A stretch of DNA of 64,000 bases from Solicola gregarius. GTDB taxonomy: Bacteria; Actinomycetota; Actinomycetes; Propionibacteriales; Nocardioidaceae. The position numbers and the translations under genes were made by a program. This document shows positions 25,552 through 38,031 of this stretch, in pieces. The notes below the pieces were generated by a model that was given only the letters and a program-made list of their open reading frames with translations, made no database searches and was not told where the DNA came from. The DNA lies in the NCBI RefSeq assembly GCF_025790165.1, contig NZ_CP094970.1, forward strand, positions 1,984,001 through 2,048,000, written 5' to 3'. The first letter of the stretch is position 1; the number at the start of each line of letters is the position of its first letter.

Positions 25552-26694
25552 GTGAAGTTCCGTATCGACCGCGACACGTTGGCCGACGCTGTCGCCTGGA
25601 CCGCGCGAACGCTTCCCAACCGCCCAAGCGTTCCCGTACTCGCCGGCCTGCTGATCGAGACCGACGACGACGGCCTCTCACTGTCGGGGTTCGACTACGA
25701 GACCTCGGCGCGCGTACGCCTGCCGGCGGAGGTCGCCGACGAGGGCACCGCGCTGGTCTCCGGGCGCCTGCTCGCCGATATCTGCAAGAGCCTGCCCGAC
25801 AAGCCGGTCGACCTCGCCATGGACGGAGCCAAGGTCGCCGTCACCTGCGGCAGCACCAGGTTCAGCCTGCAGACGATGCCGGTCGAGGACTACCCGACCC
25901 TCCCCCAGATGCCCAGCGCTTCGGGCAAGATCAACGCCGACCAGTTCGCCACCGCCGTCACGCAAGCGGTCGCGGCCGCCGGACGCGACGACATGCTGCC
26001 GCTGCTCACCGGAGTCCGGATGGAGATCGAGGGTTCGAAGATCTCCCTGATGGCCACCGATCGTTTCCGCGCCAGCCTTCGCGAGCTCGACTGGTTCCCC
26101 GACGACACCGGCGCATCGGCTCAGGCGCTCGTCCCCGCTCGCGTGCTCGGCGAGACGGCGAAGTCGCTCGCCGGTGGTGAAGACGTGACGATCGCGATCT
26201 CCGCCGACGGTGCCGGTGAGGGCCTCATCGGCTTCGAAGGCGTTGCCGGCAACGGACATCGCAGTACGACGACCCGCCTCCTCGAGGGCGAGTTTCCCCG
26301 CGTACGACAGCTGTTCCAGGCCGAATCGACGACCATCGCGTACGTCTCGACGGCGACCCTGACCGACGCGGTCAAGCGCGTCTCGCTCGTCGCCGAGCGA
26401 AACACACCCGTCCGCCTCTCGTTCTCGGCCGGCCAGCTGATGCTCGAGGCCGGCAGCGGTGAGGATGCGCAGGCGTCCGAGACGATCGAGGCCACCGTCG
26501 ACGGCGACGACATCTCGATCGGGTTCAACCCGCAGTACCTGCTCGACGGGCTCAACGTCATGGGCGAACCCGTCGTCCACATGGCCTTCACGCAGCACAC
26601 GCGACCGGCCTCGATCGCCGGCGTCGCAGAGGTCGGTGCCGACCCGGATCTCGCGTTCCGCTACCTGATCATGCCCGTACGCTTGCAGAGCTAG
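25552..26694 (+). CDS. dnaN: DNA polymerase III sliding clamp (beta subunit)
   Basis: A 380-residue clamp that tethers polymerase to DNA. It starts VKFRIDRDTLADAVAWTARTLPNRPSVPVLAGLLI and ends LAFRYLIMPVRLQS, both standard for the family; the middle has the three clamp repeats (for example FATAVTQAVAAAGRDDMLPLLTGVRMEI). GTG 25552 is chosen because GGAGG lies 9 bases upstream and the homologous N-terminus begins there; the frame is open to 25498. Confidence 0.97.
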   Translation: MKFRIDRDTLADAVAWTARTLPNRPSVPVLAGLLIETDDDGLSLSGFDYETSARVRLPAEVADEGTALVSGRLLADICKSLPDKPVDLAMDGAKVAVTCGSTRFSLQTMPVEDYPTLPQMPSASGKINADQFATAVTQAVAAAGRDDMLPLLTGVRMEIEGSKISLMATDRFRASLRELDWFPDDTGASAQALVPARVLGETAKSLAGGEDVTIAISADGAGEGLIGFEGVAGNGHRSTTTRLLEGEFPRVRQLFQAESTTIAYVSTATLTDAVKRVSLVAERNTPVRLSFSAGQLMLEAGSGEDAQASETIEATVDGDDISIGFNPQYLLDGLNVMGEPVVHMAFTQHTRPASIAGVAEVGADPDLAFRYLIMPVRLQS

Positions 26695-26714
26695 ACCCAC
26701 GGTAAGGAGCCTCC

Positions 26715-27617
26715 ATGCACCTTGGACTCATCGGTCTCGGCAAGATGGGCGGCAACATGCGCGAGCGCCTGCGGCGCCGTGGTGTGACCGTCACCGGCTA
26801 CGACCGTGACCCCGATCTGAGCGACGTCGAGTCTGTCGAAGCGCTCGTCGCGGCATTGCCGTCGCCGAAGGTCGTCTGGGTGATGGTGCCGGCCGGCGAC
26901 GCCACCCGCGCGACGATCGACGAGCTCGGCGGGTTGATGTCCGCCGGTGACGTCGTCGTCGACGGTGGCAACTCGCGCTGGACCGACGATCAGGCTCACG
27001 CAGAGGCGCTCACCGAGCACGGTGTCGGCTACGTCGACTGCGGAGTCAGCGGCGGCGTCTGGGGCCTCGACAACGGATACGCGCTGATGTGCGGCGGTGC
27101 CGCCGACGACATCGCGAAGGTGCAACCCGCGTTCGACGCGCTCCGCCCCGAAGGCGACGCGGGCGTCGGCTTCGTCCATGCCGGACCGGTCGGCGCGGGC
27201 CACTTCTCGAAGATGGTGCACAACGGCATCGAGTACGGCGTCATGCAGGCGTACGCCGAGGGGTACGAGCTGCTCGAGAAGGCCGACATGGTCGAGAACG
27301 TCACCGAAGTCTTGAACTCCTGGCGCACCGGCACGGTCGTACGGTCCTGGCTGCTCGACCTCCTGGTGCAGGCGCTCCAGGAAGACCCCGGACTCGCCGC
27401 GATCGCCGGTTGGGCCGACGACTCCGGCGAAGGCCGCTGGACGGTCGAGGCGGCGATCGACCACGCGGTGCCGATGCCCGCGATCGCGGCGGCGCTGTTC
27501 GCGCGGTTCGCGTCCCGCGAGGACGATCCGCCCGCCATGAAGGCCGTTGCCGCGATGCGCAACCAGTTCGGCGGGCATGCCGTCAGGGCAGGTAAGCCGC
27601 CGACGCAGCCGGATTAG
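26715..27617 (+). CDS. gnd: 6-phosphogluconate dehydrogenase, decarboxylating (short type)
   Basis: Oxidises 6-phosphogluconate to ribulose 5-phosphate in the pentose phosphate pathway. The 300-residue form is the short, often NAD-preferring class. The N-terminal dinucleotide motif is [19 protein letters not shown] and [27 protein letters not shown] contain the substrate-binding and catalytic Lys. RBS AAGGAG precedes the ATG. Position between dnaN and recF is common in actinobacteria. Confidence 0.95.
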   Translation: MHLGLIGLGKMGGNMRERLRRRGVTVTGYDRDPDLSDVESVEALVAALPSPKVVWVMVPAGDATRATIDELGGLMSAGDVVVDGGNSRWTDDQAHAEALTEHGVGYVDCGVSGGVWGLDNGYALMCGGAADDIAKVQPAFDALRPEGDAGVGFVHAGPVGAGHFSKMVHNGIEYGVMQAYAEGYELLEKADMVENVTEVLNSWRTGTVVRSWLLDLLVQALQEDPGLAAIAGWADDSGEGRWTVEAAIDHAVPMPAIAAALFARFASREDDPPAMKAVAAMRNQFGGHAVRAGKPPTQPD

Positions 27618-27624
27618 TCGGCCG

Positions 27625-28761
27625 TTGCACGTCGCCGCCCTCGGGCTCTACGACTTCCGCTCGTACGCGTCGCTCGACCTCGACCTCTCGACCGGACCAG
27701 TGTCGTTCGTCGGCCCGAACGGTCAGGGCAAGACGAACATCGTCGAGGCGGTCGACTACCTCGCCAACCTCGGTTCACACCGAGTGTCGTCGGAGGCGCC
27801 GCTGGTGCGCTTCGGAGCCGAGCAGGCGATCGTCCGCGCGGCGGTCGTACGCAACGAGCGCACCGCCCTGCTCGAGGTCGAGATCAACCCCGGCAAGTCC
27901 AACCGCGCGCGGGTCAACCGGTCGCCGCTGCCGCGCCCGCGTGAGCTGGTCGGGCTGCTCCGCACCGTGCTGTTCTCGCCCGAAGATCTGGCGTTGGTCA
28001 AGGGAGACCCGACCGACCGCCGACGTTTCGTCGACACCCTGCTGACGACGCGCTCACCGCGCCTCGCGGGTGTACGCGCCGACTACGACCGGATCCTTCG
28101 GCAACGCAACACCCTCCTCAAGACGGCAGGGGCCGCCCGCCGCTCGGGTGGCGAGGGCGGGGCACTCGCGACACTCGACGCGTGGGACGCCCACCTCGCC
28201 CGCGCGGGAGGCGAGCTGCTCGCCGCCCGACTCGAGTTGCTCGCCGCGCTACGTCCGTACGTCGCCGATGCGTACGCCAAGGTGGCCGCAGATGCCGCAT
28301 CCGACCGGCTCGCCACCGACTGTGTGTACAAACCGTCGTTCGACCTCCCGGAGGAGCACGATCGCGAGACGCTCACCGACGCGCTCGCGGCCGCGGTCGT
28401 CGAACGCCGCCGCGACGAGCTCGACCGCGGCGTCTCCCTGGTGGGCCCGCACCGCGACGACATCACGTTGATGCTCGGCACCCTGCCGGCGAAGGGGTAC
28501 GCGAGCCACGGCGAGTCATGGTCGTTCGCGCTCGCCAGCAAGCTCGCGGCGTACCACCTGTTGCGCGACGAGGGCGACGACCCGATCCTGATTCTTGACG
28601 ACGTATTCGCCGAGCTCGACCAGGGCCGGCGCGACCGACTGGCGACGCTCGTCGAGGAGGCCGAGCAGGTCATGATCACCGCGGCCGTTCCCGAGGATGT
28701 GCCCGCCGGCCTTCGTGGTGTGCGGTTCGACGTTCGCGACGGAGACGTGTCCCGTGCCTGA
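27625..28761 (+). CDS. recF: DNA replication/repair protein RecF
   Basis: A 378-residue SMC-like ATPase for recombinational gap repair. The N-terminal P-loop is [20 protein letters not shown]; the ABC signature region is [14 protein letters not shown]; Walker B is [16 protein letters not shown] take TTG 27625 as start because [14 protein letters not shown] matches the family N-terminus; earlier codons of the open frame overlap gnd. The next gene starts within its last codons. Confidence 0.95.
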   Translation: MHVAALGLYDFRSYASLDLDLSTGPVSFVGPNGQGKTNIVEAVDYLANLGSHRVSSEAPLVRFGAEQAIVRAAVVRNERTALLEVEINPGKSNRARVNRSPLPRPRELVGLLRTVLFSPEDLALVKGDPTDRRRFVDTLLTTRSPRLAGVRADYDRILRQRNTLLKTAGAARRSGGEGGALATLDAWDAHLARAGGELLAARLELLAALRPYVADAYAKVAADAASDRLATDCVYKPSFDLPEEHDRETLTDALAAAVVERRRDELDRGVSLVGPHRDDITLMLGTLPAKGYASHGESWSFALASKLAAYHLLRDEGDDPILILDDVFAELDQGRRDRLATLVEEAEQVMITAAVPEDVPAGLRGVRFDVRDGDVSRA

Positions 28762-29293
28762 CGACCAGCCCGTTCCCGAGGAGAAGCCCGAGCCGGAGAG
28801 CCACGATCGCAGTGGGCTCGACCTCGCGCGGAGCCTCGCACGCTCGTACCGTGGCGCACCTGGCTCACGCCCGAGACGGCGGCAGCGCAAGAAGCCCCGC
28901 GACGACCCGCGGCTCGCGGGCTCCCATCCCGACGACCGTGATCCACAGTTGCTCGACGCTGCAATGGGCCGCCTTGTCGCTGAGTACGGCTGGGAGGCAG
29001 ACATCGCCGTCCACGGCGTGTTCGGACGCTGGTCGACCATCGTGGGCTCGGAGGTCGCCCAGCACTGCGTACCGGTCCGCTTCGACGACGGTCAGCTCGT
29101 CGTCCAGGCCGACGCGACGGCGTGGGCAACCCAGATGCGGCTGCTCGCCCCGACGGTCGTACGAAAGCTGAACGAGGAGCTGGGGCACGGCACCGTTGAG
29201 CGGATCAAGGTGCTCGGTCCGCAGGCGCCGTCATGGACGAAAGGTCTCCGGCGGGCACCCGGCGGTCGCGGGCCGCGCGACACGTACGGCTGA
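28754..29293 (+). CDS. DUF721/DciA-family protein
   Basis: A 179-residue protein between recF and gyrB, matching Rv0004. DciA proteins act as loaders of the replicative helicase in most bacteria lacking DnaC. The N-terminus is charged and disordered; the DciA core is [67 protein letters not shown] 28754 overlaps the end of recF by eight bases. Confidence 0.9.
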   Translation: MPDDQPVPEEKPEPESHDRSGLDLARSLARSYRGAPGSRPRRRQRKKPRDDPRLAGSHPDDRDPQLLDAAMGRLVAEYGWEADIAVHGVFGRWSTIVGSEVAQHCVPVRFDDGQLVVQADATAWATQMRLLAPTVVRKLNEELGHGTVERIKVLGPQAPSWTKGLRRAPGGRGPRDTYG

Positions 29294-29299
29294 GGGCGT

Positions 29300-30163
29300 T
29301 CAGACCGAGTGGCTGGCCGACATCCGGGCGAACCACCCGACGGTGACCGCGGTCGCGACACCAAGACAGCCGAGCATCAGGGCCGCGTCGCCGAAACCGG
29401 TCCACCCGTTGTCCGGGCGTACGCCGACGAAGACCAGGAGTGCGCCGGCGGCCGCGGCGCCGATGAGGGAGAGGAACGTGTGCGCCGAGCCGCCCGCCGG
29501 AGGCATACCCGCACGACGGACGCTGAGCACGAGCACGGCAAGAGCACCCCAGGCCAGCGAAACCAGCAGCGCGGCGAGTACGTCGGCCGGTCGGTGCCAA
29601 CCGGCGACGACCGTCGAGGCGCCGGCGAGGGTCGCGACGATCGACCCGAGGAACGTGATCGCGAACCGGGTGCCATGTGGCGAGATGAGCAGCGCGGCGA
29701 GCACGAGCGAGATGACGACGGTCGTATGTCCGCTCGGGATGCTGGGCACCGACAGGTACCCGAAGTCCGATCGATCGATGACGGTTCGCTTGAGGAACTG
29801 CGTCGTGATGTTCGCGCCGGCAACCATGCCCGCAGCGGCGACGGCGGCCGCGTACCGGTGCCGGACGACGGCGAGCGCGATGCAGACGACAAGTGCGACG
29901 GCGGTCGTACCGATCGAGATGTAGCCGAGCCAGCTCAGCAGCTCGCGAACGGTGTCACCATCGGCGTCGATCGTGTCCATCGCGGCCTGATCGTGACGCT
30001 GGCCCGCCTTCGTCGACTGCGAGTAGACGATCAGCGCGACGAGCGCCACGAGCGAGACGGCCAGGGTCACGCCCGACCACGCGATGTTCGGCGCGCGGGT
30101 ACGTCCCTCGTGCACGGATGGCACGAGGGGGTCGCGCCGGTCCGGCGGGGTCGTCGTGGACAT
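29300..30163 (-). CDS. PAP2-family membrane phosphatase
   Basis: A 287-residue protein with five or more helices in the N-terminal part and a PAP2 core: KRTVIDRSD (a variant of KxxxxxxRP), VPSIPSGHTTV and STVVAGWHRPADV. The catalytic His pair and Arg are present. Members remove phosphate from lipids such as phosphatidic acid or undecaprenyl diphosphate. After the core there are two more helices. ATG 30163 is chosen; ATG 30175 is possible. It is inserted on the opposite strand between the DciA gene and gyrB. Confidence 0.85.
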   Translation of the reverse strand: MSTTTPPDRRDPLVPSVHEGRTRAPNIAWSGVTLAVSLVALVALIVYSQSTKAGQRHDQAAMDTIDADGDTVRELLSWLGYISIGTTAVALVVCIALAVVRHRYAAAVAAAGMVAGANITTQFLKRTVIDRSDFGYLSVPSIPSGHTTVVISLVLAALLISPHGTRFAITFLGSIVATLAGASTVVAGWHRPADVLAALLVSLAWGALAVLVLSVRRAGMPPAGGSAHTFLSLIGAAAAGALLVFVGVRPDNGWTGFGDAALMLGCLGVATAVTVGWFARMSASHSV

Positions 30164-30338
30164 GGCATCAAGCATGCGGCATCGCTCAAGGTGGGTCCAT
30201 CGCCGTCTCGAACGGGGCACCCACGCATGAGGGGGGAGTCATCCGCGGGTATGCGGGCCGTCAGACGCCAAATGCGGCGCTCTCAGGGAGGGGTGTTGTA
30301 CACGGAACACCCGATTCGGACCTCGCGACACGCCGTGA

Positions 30339-32528
<2,190 letters not shown>

Positions 32529-32613
32529 GCACCCTCGACGGTCGCCGCCTCGGTGTCGGCCGTCGGAATGCTTCGGCCGCAATTCGTAACACCATGAGCA
32601 GAGGACACACCAC

Positions 32614-35190
32614 GTGACAGAGACCGAGAGCACCACACCGGATCCGCGCATCGAGCCGGTCGAGCTGCAGGTCGAGATGCAGCGCTCGTACATCGACTAC
32701 GCGATGAGCGTGATCGTGTCTCGCGCACTCCCCGACGTACGCGACGGGCTCAAGCCCGTGCATCGCCGGGTGCTCTACGCGATGTACGACGGTGGGTACC
32801 GACCAGACCGTGGATTCTCCAAGTGCAGCCGCATCATCGGTGACGTGATGGGTCAGTACCACCCGCACGGAGACACCGCGATCTACGACACGCTGGTGCG
32901 CCTCGCGCAGACCTGGGTGATGCGGGCGCCGCTGGTCTCCGGCCAGGGCAACTTCGGATCTCCCGGAAACGACCCGGCGGCCGCGATGCGGTACACCGAG
33001 TGCCGGCTCGCGCCGCTGGCCATGGAGATGGTCCGCGACATCGACCAGGAGACGGTCGACTTCAAGCCGAACTACGACGGCAGATCGCAGGAGCCCGTCG
33101 TACTCCCGGCGCGGATCCCCAACCTGCTGGTGAACGGGTCGGCCGGAATCGCGGTCGGCATGGCCACGAACATCCCGCCGCACAACCTGCGCGAGGTCGC
33201 CGACGGTGTGCAGTGGGCGCTCGAGCACCCCGACGCCTCGAAGGAGGAGCTTTTCGAGGCCCTGATGGAGCGGGTGAAGGGTCCGGACTTCCCGACCAAC
33301 GGGCTGATCGTCGGCAAGCAGGGCATCGAGAACGCGTACCGCACCGGCCGTGGCTCGATCACGATGCGCGCGGTCGTCGACATCGAGGAAGACTCGGGCG
33401 GCCGGATCAACCTGGTCGTCACGGAGCTGCCGTACCAGGTGAACCCGGACAACCTGGCGCTGAAGATCGCCGAGCTGGCCGACTCCGGTCGCGTGCAGGG
33501 CATCGCCAACGTACGCGACGACTCGTCGTCTCGTACCGGGCGCCGGCTGGTGATCGTGCTGAAGCGCGACGCCGTCGCCCGGGTGGTGCTCAACAACCTC
33601 TACAAGCACACCGACCTGCAGAGCAACTTCTCCGCGCACATGCTGGCGCTCGTCGACGACGTGCCGCGGACGCTCAGTCTCGACGCATTCATCAGCCACT
33701 GGATCACCCATCAGATCGACGTGATCCGGCGGCGTACCCGGTTCCGGCTGAACAAGGCCGAGACGGACGCCCACATCTACCGCGGGTACGCGAAGGCACT
33801 CGACGCACTCGACGAGGTCATCGCGCTGATCCGGGCGAGCGCGACGACCGACGACGCGCGTACCGGGTTGATCGACCTGCTGGAGATCGACGAGGTCCAG
33901 GCGAACGCCATTCTCGAGATGCAGCTGCGTCGCCTCGCCGCCCTGGAGCGGCAGAAGATCCTGGACACCCTCGAGAAGCTCGAGACCCTGATCGCCGACC
34001 TGAAGGACATCCTCGCGAGCGAGCCGCGGCAGCGTCAGATCGTCTCCGACGAGCTGCGTGAGATCGTCGACAAGTACGGCGACGAGCGGCGTACGCAGAT
34101 CATTCCCGCCGACGGCGACCTGTCGATGGAAGACCTCATCCCCGACGAGGACGTCGTCGTCACCATCACCCGGGGCGGGTACGCGAAGCGTACGAAGACC
34201 GACCAGTACCGCGTGCAGCGGCGCGGCGGCAAGGGCGTACGAGGCGCGACGCTGCGCGGCGACGACGTCGTGGAGCACATGTTCGCGACGACGACGCACA
34301 ACTGGATCCTGTTCTTCACGACCGCGGGGCGGGTCTACCGGACAAAGGCGTACCAGCTCCCGGAGGCCGGTCGCGACGCCAAGGGCGGGCACGTCGCCGG
34401 GCTGCTGTCGTTCCAGCCGGACGAGGAGATCGCCCGAGTGCTGGCGATCCGCGACTACGAGCAATCCCCGTACCTCGTCCTCGCCACCCGCCGAGGGTTG
34501 GTGAAGAAGACCCGGCTCGGCGACTACAACAGCCCGCGACAGGCCGGCGTCATCGCGATCAACTTCCGCGAGGAAGACGACGAGCTGATCGGCGCGGAGC
34601 TGGTCGGACCCGACGACGATCTGCTGCTGATCTCGAAGAAGGCACAGTCGATCCGCTTCCGCGCCGACAACGAGCAGTTGCGGCCGATGGGGCGCGCCAC
34701 TTCGGGCGTCACCGGCATGAAGTTCCGCGAGGCCGACGAGCTGCTGTCGATGTCGGTCATCCGGGCCGAAGACATCGCCGATCCGGACCACCCGCAGTAC
34801 GTCTTCACCGCGACCGACGGCGGTTGGGCGAAGAAGACCCTCGTGGAGGAGTATCGCCGCCAGGGCAGGGGCGGTCTGGGCATCAAGGCGATGAAACTCG
34901 CCGGCGAGCGTGGCACCCTCGTGGGTGGACTCGTGGTCAACGACCGAGACGAGGTGATGGCCATCAAGGCGAGCGGACAGGTCACCAGAAGCCGCACGTC
35001 TGACGTCCCGCACAAGGGTCGTGACACCATGGGGGTGAAGTTCGTCGGTGTGAGTGACGAAGACACGGTCGTTACGATCGCTCGGAACGCGGAGCGACCC
35101 GATCTGTTGGGAGACTCTGACGACGACGAAGAGTCGCAGCCGGCGGCAGCAGACGAGACACCGCAGGACAATCGGCAGGAGGCCACATGA
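32614..35190 (+). CDS. gyrA: DNA gyrase subunit A
   Basis: The breakage-reunion subunit, 858 residues. The quinolone region reads [16 protein letters not shown]88 and D92 correspond to S83 and D87 of E. coli, so it looks wild-type. The catalytic tyrosine is Y127 in [10 protein letters not shown]. The C-terminal beta-pinwheel contains the GyrA-box [10 protein letters not shown], and an acidic tail ([17 protein letters not shown]) ends the protein. Start is GTG 32614. Confidence 0.97.
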   Translation: MTETESTTPDPRIEPVELQVEMQRSYIDYAMSVIVSRALPDVRDGLKPVHRRVLYAMYDGGYRPDRGFSKCSRIIGDVMGQYHPHGDTAIYDTLVRLAQTWVMRAPLVSGQGNFGSPGNDPAAAMRYTECRLAPLAMEMVRDIDQETVDFKPNYDGRSQEPVVLPARIPNLLVNGSAGIAVGMATNIPPHNLREVADGVQWALEHPDASKEELFEALMERVKGPDFPTNGLIVGKQGIENAYRTGRGSITMRAVVDIEEDSGGRINLVVTELPYQVNPDNLALKIAELADSGRVQGIANVRDDSSSRTGRRLVIVLKRDAVARVVLNNLYKHTDLQSNFSAHMLALVDDVPRTLSLDAFISHWITHQIDVIRRRTRFRLNKAETDAHIYRGYAKALDALDEVIALIRASATTDDARTGLIDLLEIDEVQANAILEMQLRRLAALERQKILDTLEKLETLIADLKDILASEPRQRQIVSDELREIVDKYGDERRTQIIPADGDLSMEDLIPDEDVVVTITRGGYAKRTKTDQYRVQRRGGKGVRGATLRGDDVVEHMFATTTHNWILFFTTAGRVYRTKAYQLPEAGRDAKGGHVAGLLSFQPDEEIARVLAIRDYEQSPYLVLATRRGLVKKTRLGDYNSPRQAGVIAINFREEDDELIGAELVGPDDDLLLISKKAQSIRFRADNEQLRPMGRATSGVTGMKFREADELLSMSVIRAEDIADPDHPQYVFTATDGGWAKKTLVEEYRRQGRGGLGIKAMKLAGERGTLVGGLVVNDRDEVMAIKASGQVTRSRTSDVPHKGRDTMGVKFVGVSDEDTVVTIARNAERPDLLGDSDDDEESQPAAADETPQDNRQEAT

Positions 35191-35918
35191 CGGACCGGAA
35201 GCCCGACGGCAGTACGCCGGTGGCGCCGCAACGTCCGAAGGGCTCGTCGGCCCAGAAGGGGGCGGCGCGCAACGGCACCGACCCCGCACCGACCCAGTCG
35301 ATGCAGCGGGTCAACGGCGCCTCGCCGAAGAACGCGAGTCGGCCGGCACAAGGGTCCTCGGGTCCACAGGGTTCCTCGGCCACCCAGAACTCGGCACCGG
35401 CGACCGCCCCGCCGAAGGCCAAGCCGAAGACGGCCGGTGAGATCGCCGCGGAGAGCGGACCCAGCCCGGCGCCGTCGGCAAAGTCCAAGCCCGCGGTGCA
35501 GCAGTCGACGCCACCGGCGAAGGCGCCCGATCCCACGTACGACGCCGCGTCCGCACGTACCGCGCGGCTGCGGCTCGCTCGAGTCGACCCGTGGTCGGTG
35601 ATGAAGGTCTCGTTCGCCCTCTCGATCGCGCTCGCGATCGTGACGGTGATCGCGATCTCGATCGTGTGGTTCGTGCTCGGTGCCGCGGGCGTCTGGGACG
35701 CCGTGAACTCGAGCGTCGCGAGCCTGCTCAGCGACAACGCCGAGACCTTCGACATCACCGAGTACGTCGGCTATGGCCGCGTGATCGGATTCGCGCTTCT
35801 GGTGTCGGCCGTCGACGTCGTCCTGATCACCGCGATCGCAACGCTGGGCGCATTCCTCTACAACCTCGCGGCCGGCCTGTTGGGCGGCCTGGAGTTGACC
35901 CTGGCCGAGGACACCTGA
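35187..35918 (+). CDS. DUF3566 membrane protein
   Basis: A 243-residue protein of unknown function always found after gyrA in actinobacteria (Rv0007 position). The first ~125 residues are a disordered Ser/Pro/Ala/Lys-rich region; the C-terminal DUF3566 domain has two helices ([27 protein letters not shown] and [29 protein letters not shown]). The ATG overlaps the gyrA stop by four bases. Confidence 0.92.
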   Translation: MTDRKPDGSTPVAPQRPKGSSAQKGAARNGTDPAPTQSMQRVNGASPKNASRPAQGSSGPQGSSATQNSAPATAPPKAKPKTAGEIAAESGPSPAPSAKSKPAVQQSTPPAKAPDPTYDAASARTARLRLARVDPWSVMKVSFALSIALAIVTVIAISIVWFVLGAAGVWDAVNSSVASLLSDNAETFDITEYVGYGRVIGFALLVSAVDVVLITAIATLGAFLYNLAAGLLGGLELTLAEDT

Positions 35919-36037
35919 GCCACTGGCCTGCAGGTACCCTCGGGTTTGGGGCCGACGACCGCCATGCGATAGTCTTCGCTGGCCGGCCTTCGAGGGCCGG
36001 CACTCGTCGGTATCGGCTGGTTGCGGCATCGATGTGC

Positions 36038-36112
36038 GGGCCTATAGCTCAGTTTGGTTAGAGCGCTTCCCTGATAAGGAAGAGGTCCCTGGTTCAAGTC
36101 CAGGTAGGCCCA
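36038..36112 (+). tRNA. tRNA-Ile (GAT)
   Basis: A complete cloverleaf: acceptor GGGCCTA pairs with TAGGCCC, the anticodon loop is CTGATAA, and the T-loop is GGTTCAAGTCC. CCA is not encoded (ACCG follows). It stands in the conserved place after gyrA. Confidence 0.97.
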
Positions 36113-36123
36113 CCGAACCCTTC

Positions 36124-36141
36124 TCCGGCGTCATCGCCGGA
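36124..36141 (+). terminator. Hairpin after tRNA-Ile
   Basis: TCCGGCG and CGCCGGA form a 7-bp stem around TCAT twelve bases after the tRNA. There is no T-run, so it may be a weak terminator or a processing barrier. Confidence 0.4.
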
Positions 36142-36242
36142 CGCTTGCGGCATCGGCTAACATTCGCTCAGTCAAGCCGACCGGGCGCGAGGGTTCTCGA
36201 GCAAGGGTCGGTGCGGTACAGCCGACCCACAAGGAGAGAGAA

Positions 36243-36359
36243 ATGAAGAAGGTCCTGGCAATTGCCGTCGCCGTCGCTGGCGCGGTCTTCCTGATCAGCC
36301 GTGTCCGCTCGAACGGCGCAGACAAGGATCTGTGGGCCGAGGCGACCGACAAGGTCTGA
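36243..36359 (+). CDS. DLW-39 family small protein
   Basis: A 38-residue peptide starting MKKVLAIAVAVAGAVFLISR, with a hydrophobic N-terminal helix and an ending with the family's DLWAEATDKV. Family members sit between tRNA-Ile and tRNA-Ala after gyrA in actinobacteria; function unknown. A good AAGGAG site precedes the ATG. Confidence 0.93.
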   Translation: MKKVLAIAVAVAGAVFLISRVRSNGADKDLWAEATDKV

Positions 36360-36366
36360 TCCACCC

Positions 36367-36442
36367 GGGGCTGTGGCGCAATTGGTAGCGCACCTGCTTT
36401 GCAAGCAGGGGGTTAGGGGTTCGAGTCCCCTCAGCTCCACCA
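36367..36442 (+). tRNA. tRNA-Ala (TGC)
   Basis: Acceptor GGGGCTG pairs with CAGCTCC, the anticodon loop is TTTGCAA, the T-loop is GGTTCGAGTCC, and CCA is encoded at 36440-36442. It closes the conserved oriC block; accessory genes begin just after it. Confidence 0.97.
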
Positions 36443-36499
36443 ACCCGACCACATCGGGGCCTGCGTGATCCTCGTCGTCGGTGGTGACGCGGTCGAACA

Positions 36500-36889
36500 G
36501 TGAACGCGGCTGCTGCCCTGGTCTTCGATCATGACGGTACGTTCCCGGTACCCTGGAGGCATGTCGAAGAACGCCCGACGCCCGAGACGCTCGCCCTGCG
36601 CGAGCTCCTCGATGCGCGCCGCGACGAGTTCAGAGCGCTCCTAGCGAAGTATGCCGCGACGAACCCGAAGGTGTTCGGCTCCGTCGCACGCGGCACCGCG
36701 CATGCTGGCAGTGACATCGACATCCTCGTCGAGATGGATCCCGCAGATGGGAACCAGCTCATGCGGGCGTCCGGGCTCATGGAAGAGACCCGGGAGCTCT
36801 TCGGCCGCGACGACATCGACGTGTTCCCGGTGCAGCTGCTCAAGCGGCCGATTTCGGAGTCGGCGCTCGAGGACGCGATCGCGCTGTGA
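36500..36889 (+). CDS. MntA-like nucleotidyltransferase antitoxin
   Basis: A 129-residue protein with the minimal nucleotidyltransferase motif GSVARGTAHAGSDIDILVEM, fitting G-S-x10-D-x-D exactly. Antitoxins of this type inactivate HepT by adding AMP to its tyrosine. It is followed by the HepT-like gene with a 4-base overlap. The GTG 36500 start gives a longer N-terminus than usual (about 25 extra residues), and an ATG after GGAGG at 36561 is in another frame, so the true 5' end is doubtful. Confidence 0.8.
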   Translation: MNAAAALVFDHDGTFPVPWRHVEERPTPETLALRELLDARRDEFRALLAKYAATNPKVFGSVARGTAHAGSDIDILVEMDPADGNQLMRASGLMEETRELFGRDDIDVFPVQLLKRPISESALEDAIAL

Positions 36890-37179
36890 GTCGAGATGCC
36901 GGTCAACGCATCGCCGATGTCCTGCAGGCCATCGATCGCTGCCAGAGGTACGTCGGCGCTCCCGACGACGAAGGCGAGGATCTCGTAGACATGTCCGAGG
37001 ACGCCATCGAATGGAACCTGCAAATCATCGGCGAGGCCACGAATCACCTTCCAGCGGAGATCACCGATGCGCACCCGGAGATCGCCTGGCCGCAGATCCG
37101 AGGTTTGCCGGAACCTCCTCCCATCGTGATGCACGGCGACGCACACCCGATCCGGCGCCTCGCGGCAACGGCCTGCTAA
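36886..37179 (+). CDS. Eroded HepT-like (DUF86) toxin
   Basis: The 97-residue protein begins as a normal HepT: DAGQRIADVLQAIDRCQRYV ... DAIEWNLQIIGEATNHLPAEITDAHPEIAWPQIRGL. Where the family has the RNase motif R-x4-6-H-x-Y, it reads PEPPPIVMHGDAHPIRR; the arginine, histidine and tyrosine are missing and the protein stops early. The following residues (GDAHPIRRLAAT) again resemble the family, as if two compensating small indels scrambled the motif. It is probably inactive as a ribonuclease. Confidence 0.7.
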   Translation: MSRDAGQRIADVLQAIDRCQRYVGAPDDEGEDLVDMSEDAIEWNLQIIGEATNHLPAEITDAHPEIAWPQIRGLPEPPPIVMHGDAHPIRRLAATAC

Positions 37180-37222
37180 CAGTTAGCCCTTGCGCTAAGT
37201 GTTTTGAACCGCAATACTTAGC
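37175..37222. promoter_or_regulatory. Likely operator of the ArsR/AHSA1 pair
   Basis: Two inverted repeats share the half-site GCTAA: a 13-bp palindrome GCTAACAGTTAGC at 37175-37187 and GCTAAGT (37194-37200) facing ACTTAGC (37216-37222). The second ends just four bases before the arsR ATG. The first covers the stop of the HepT remnant. Confidence 0.65.
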
Positions 37223-37225
37223 CTC

Positions 37226-37561
37226 ATGGCTCAGTATTCGGCAGTGCTCGATGGCGTGCTGGTTGCCCTCGCCGATCCGACGAGGCGCGCAGTGGTGCAA
37301 CGGCTCGGCCGTGGACCGACAAGCGTGAGCGACCTCGCGAAGGAGGCACCGATGACGTTGCCGTCGTTCATGAAGCACGTACGAGTACTCGAGTCGAACG
37401 ATCTGATCCGCACGACGAAGGCCGGCCGGGTCCGCACCTGCGAGCTCAACGAGGAGCAGCTCGGCCTCGTCGGCGACTGGCTCGCGGACCAACGCCGGAT
37501 CTGGGCAGACCGCACCGACCGCCTGGAGCGGTTCGTCACAACCCCTGAGGAGAACACATGA
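37226..37561 (+). CDS. ArsR-family repressor
   Basis: A 111-residue winged-helix protein: LVALADPTRRAVVQRLGRGPTSVSDLAKEAPMTLPSFMKHVRVLESNDLI is the DNA-binding core. It lacks metal-binding cysteines. It overlaps the next gene by four bases (ATGA), and such ArsR-AHSA1 pairs are very common; the regulator probably represses both. Confidence 0.9.
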   Translation: MAQYSAVLDGVLVALADPTRRAVVQRLGRGPTSVSDLAKEAPMTLPSFMKHVRVLESNDLIRTTKAGRVRTCELNEEQLGLVGDWLADQRRIWADRTDRLERFVTTPEENT

Positions 37562-38031
37562 ATCCCGATCTCGACCTCGGCATCGACCGGGTGATCCGGG
37601 CGCCCCGCAAGGCTGTCTGGAACGCATGGACCGACCCGGCGAACTTCGCCCAGTGGTGGATCCCAGCGCCGACAGTGTGCCGCGTCGAACGCCTCGAAGT
37701 CCGGCCCGGGGGCGGGCTCGTCACCTCGATGAGCGATGACGGCGATGCGTTCGTCCCGCACCTCGACGCGTGCTTCCTGGTGATCGACGAGTACGAACGG
37801 ATCGTCTTCACCAACGCGATCGACAGCCAATGGCGCCCGGCGGGTCCGGCGCCGGTAGCGATGACCGCCGAGGTCGTGCTCCGAGACCACCCGGACGGCA
37901 CGGACTACCGGATCACCGTGCGCCACGGTGACGCCGCCGCCCGCAATCGGCATGCCGATCTGGGCTTCGCCGACGGTTGGGGCACCACCACCGGGCAGCT
38001 GGCGCGGGTGGCAGAGAGCCTCACGAGCTGA
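37558..38031 (+). CDS. SRPBCC/AHSA1-domain protein
   Basis: A 157-residue START-like fold: DLGIDRVIRAPRKAVWNAWTDPANFAQWWIPAPTVCRVERLEVRPGGGLVTSM is the hallmark N-terminal half, and GTTTGQLARVAESL the closing helix. The domain binds small hydrophobic ligands; the actual role is unknown. It ends in a convergent 11-bp overlap with the SDR gene. Confidence 0.88.
   Translation: MNPDLDLGIDRVIRAPRKAVWNAWTDPANFAQWWIPAPTVCRVERLEVRPGGGLVTSMSDDGDAFVPHLDACFLVIDEYERIVFTNAIDSQWRPAGPAPVAMTAEVVLRDHPDGTDYRITVRHGDAAARNRHADLGFADGWGTTTGQLARVAESLTS

Noticed and set aside
36367-36442. tRNA-Ala as an integration site for a mobile element
   Set aside because: Accessory genes start just after it, but I found no direct repeat of the tRNA 3' end downstream and no integrase gene.
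36561-36620. ATG at 36561 after GGAGG as the start of the MntA-like gene
   Set aside because: It is in a different frame from the nucleotidyltransferase motif, so it cannot start that protein unless the sequence contains an error.
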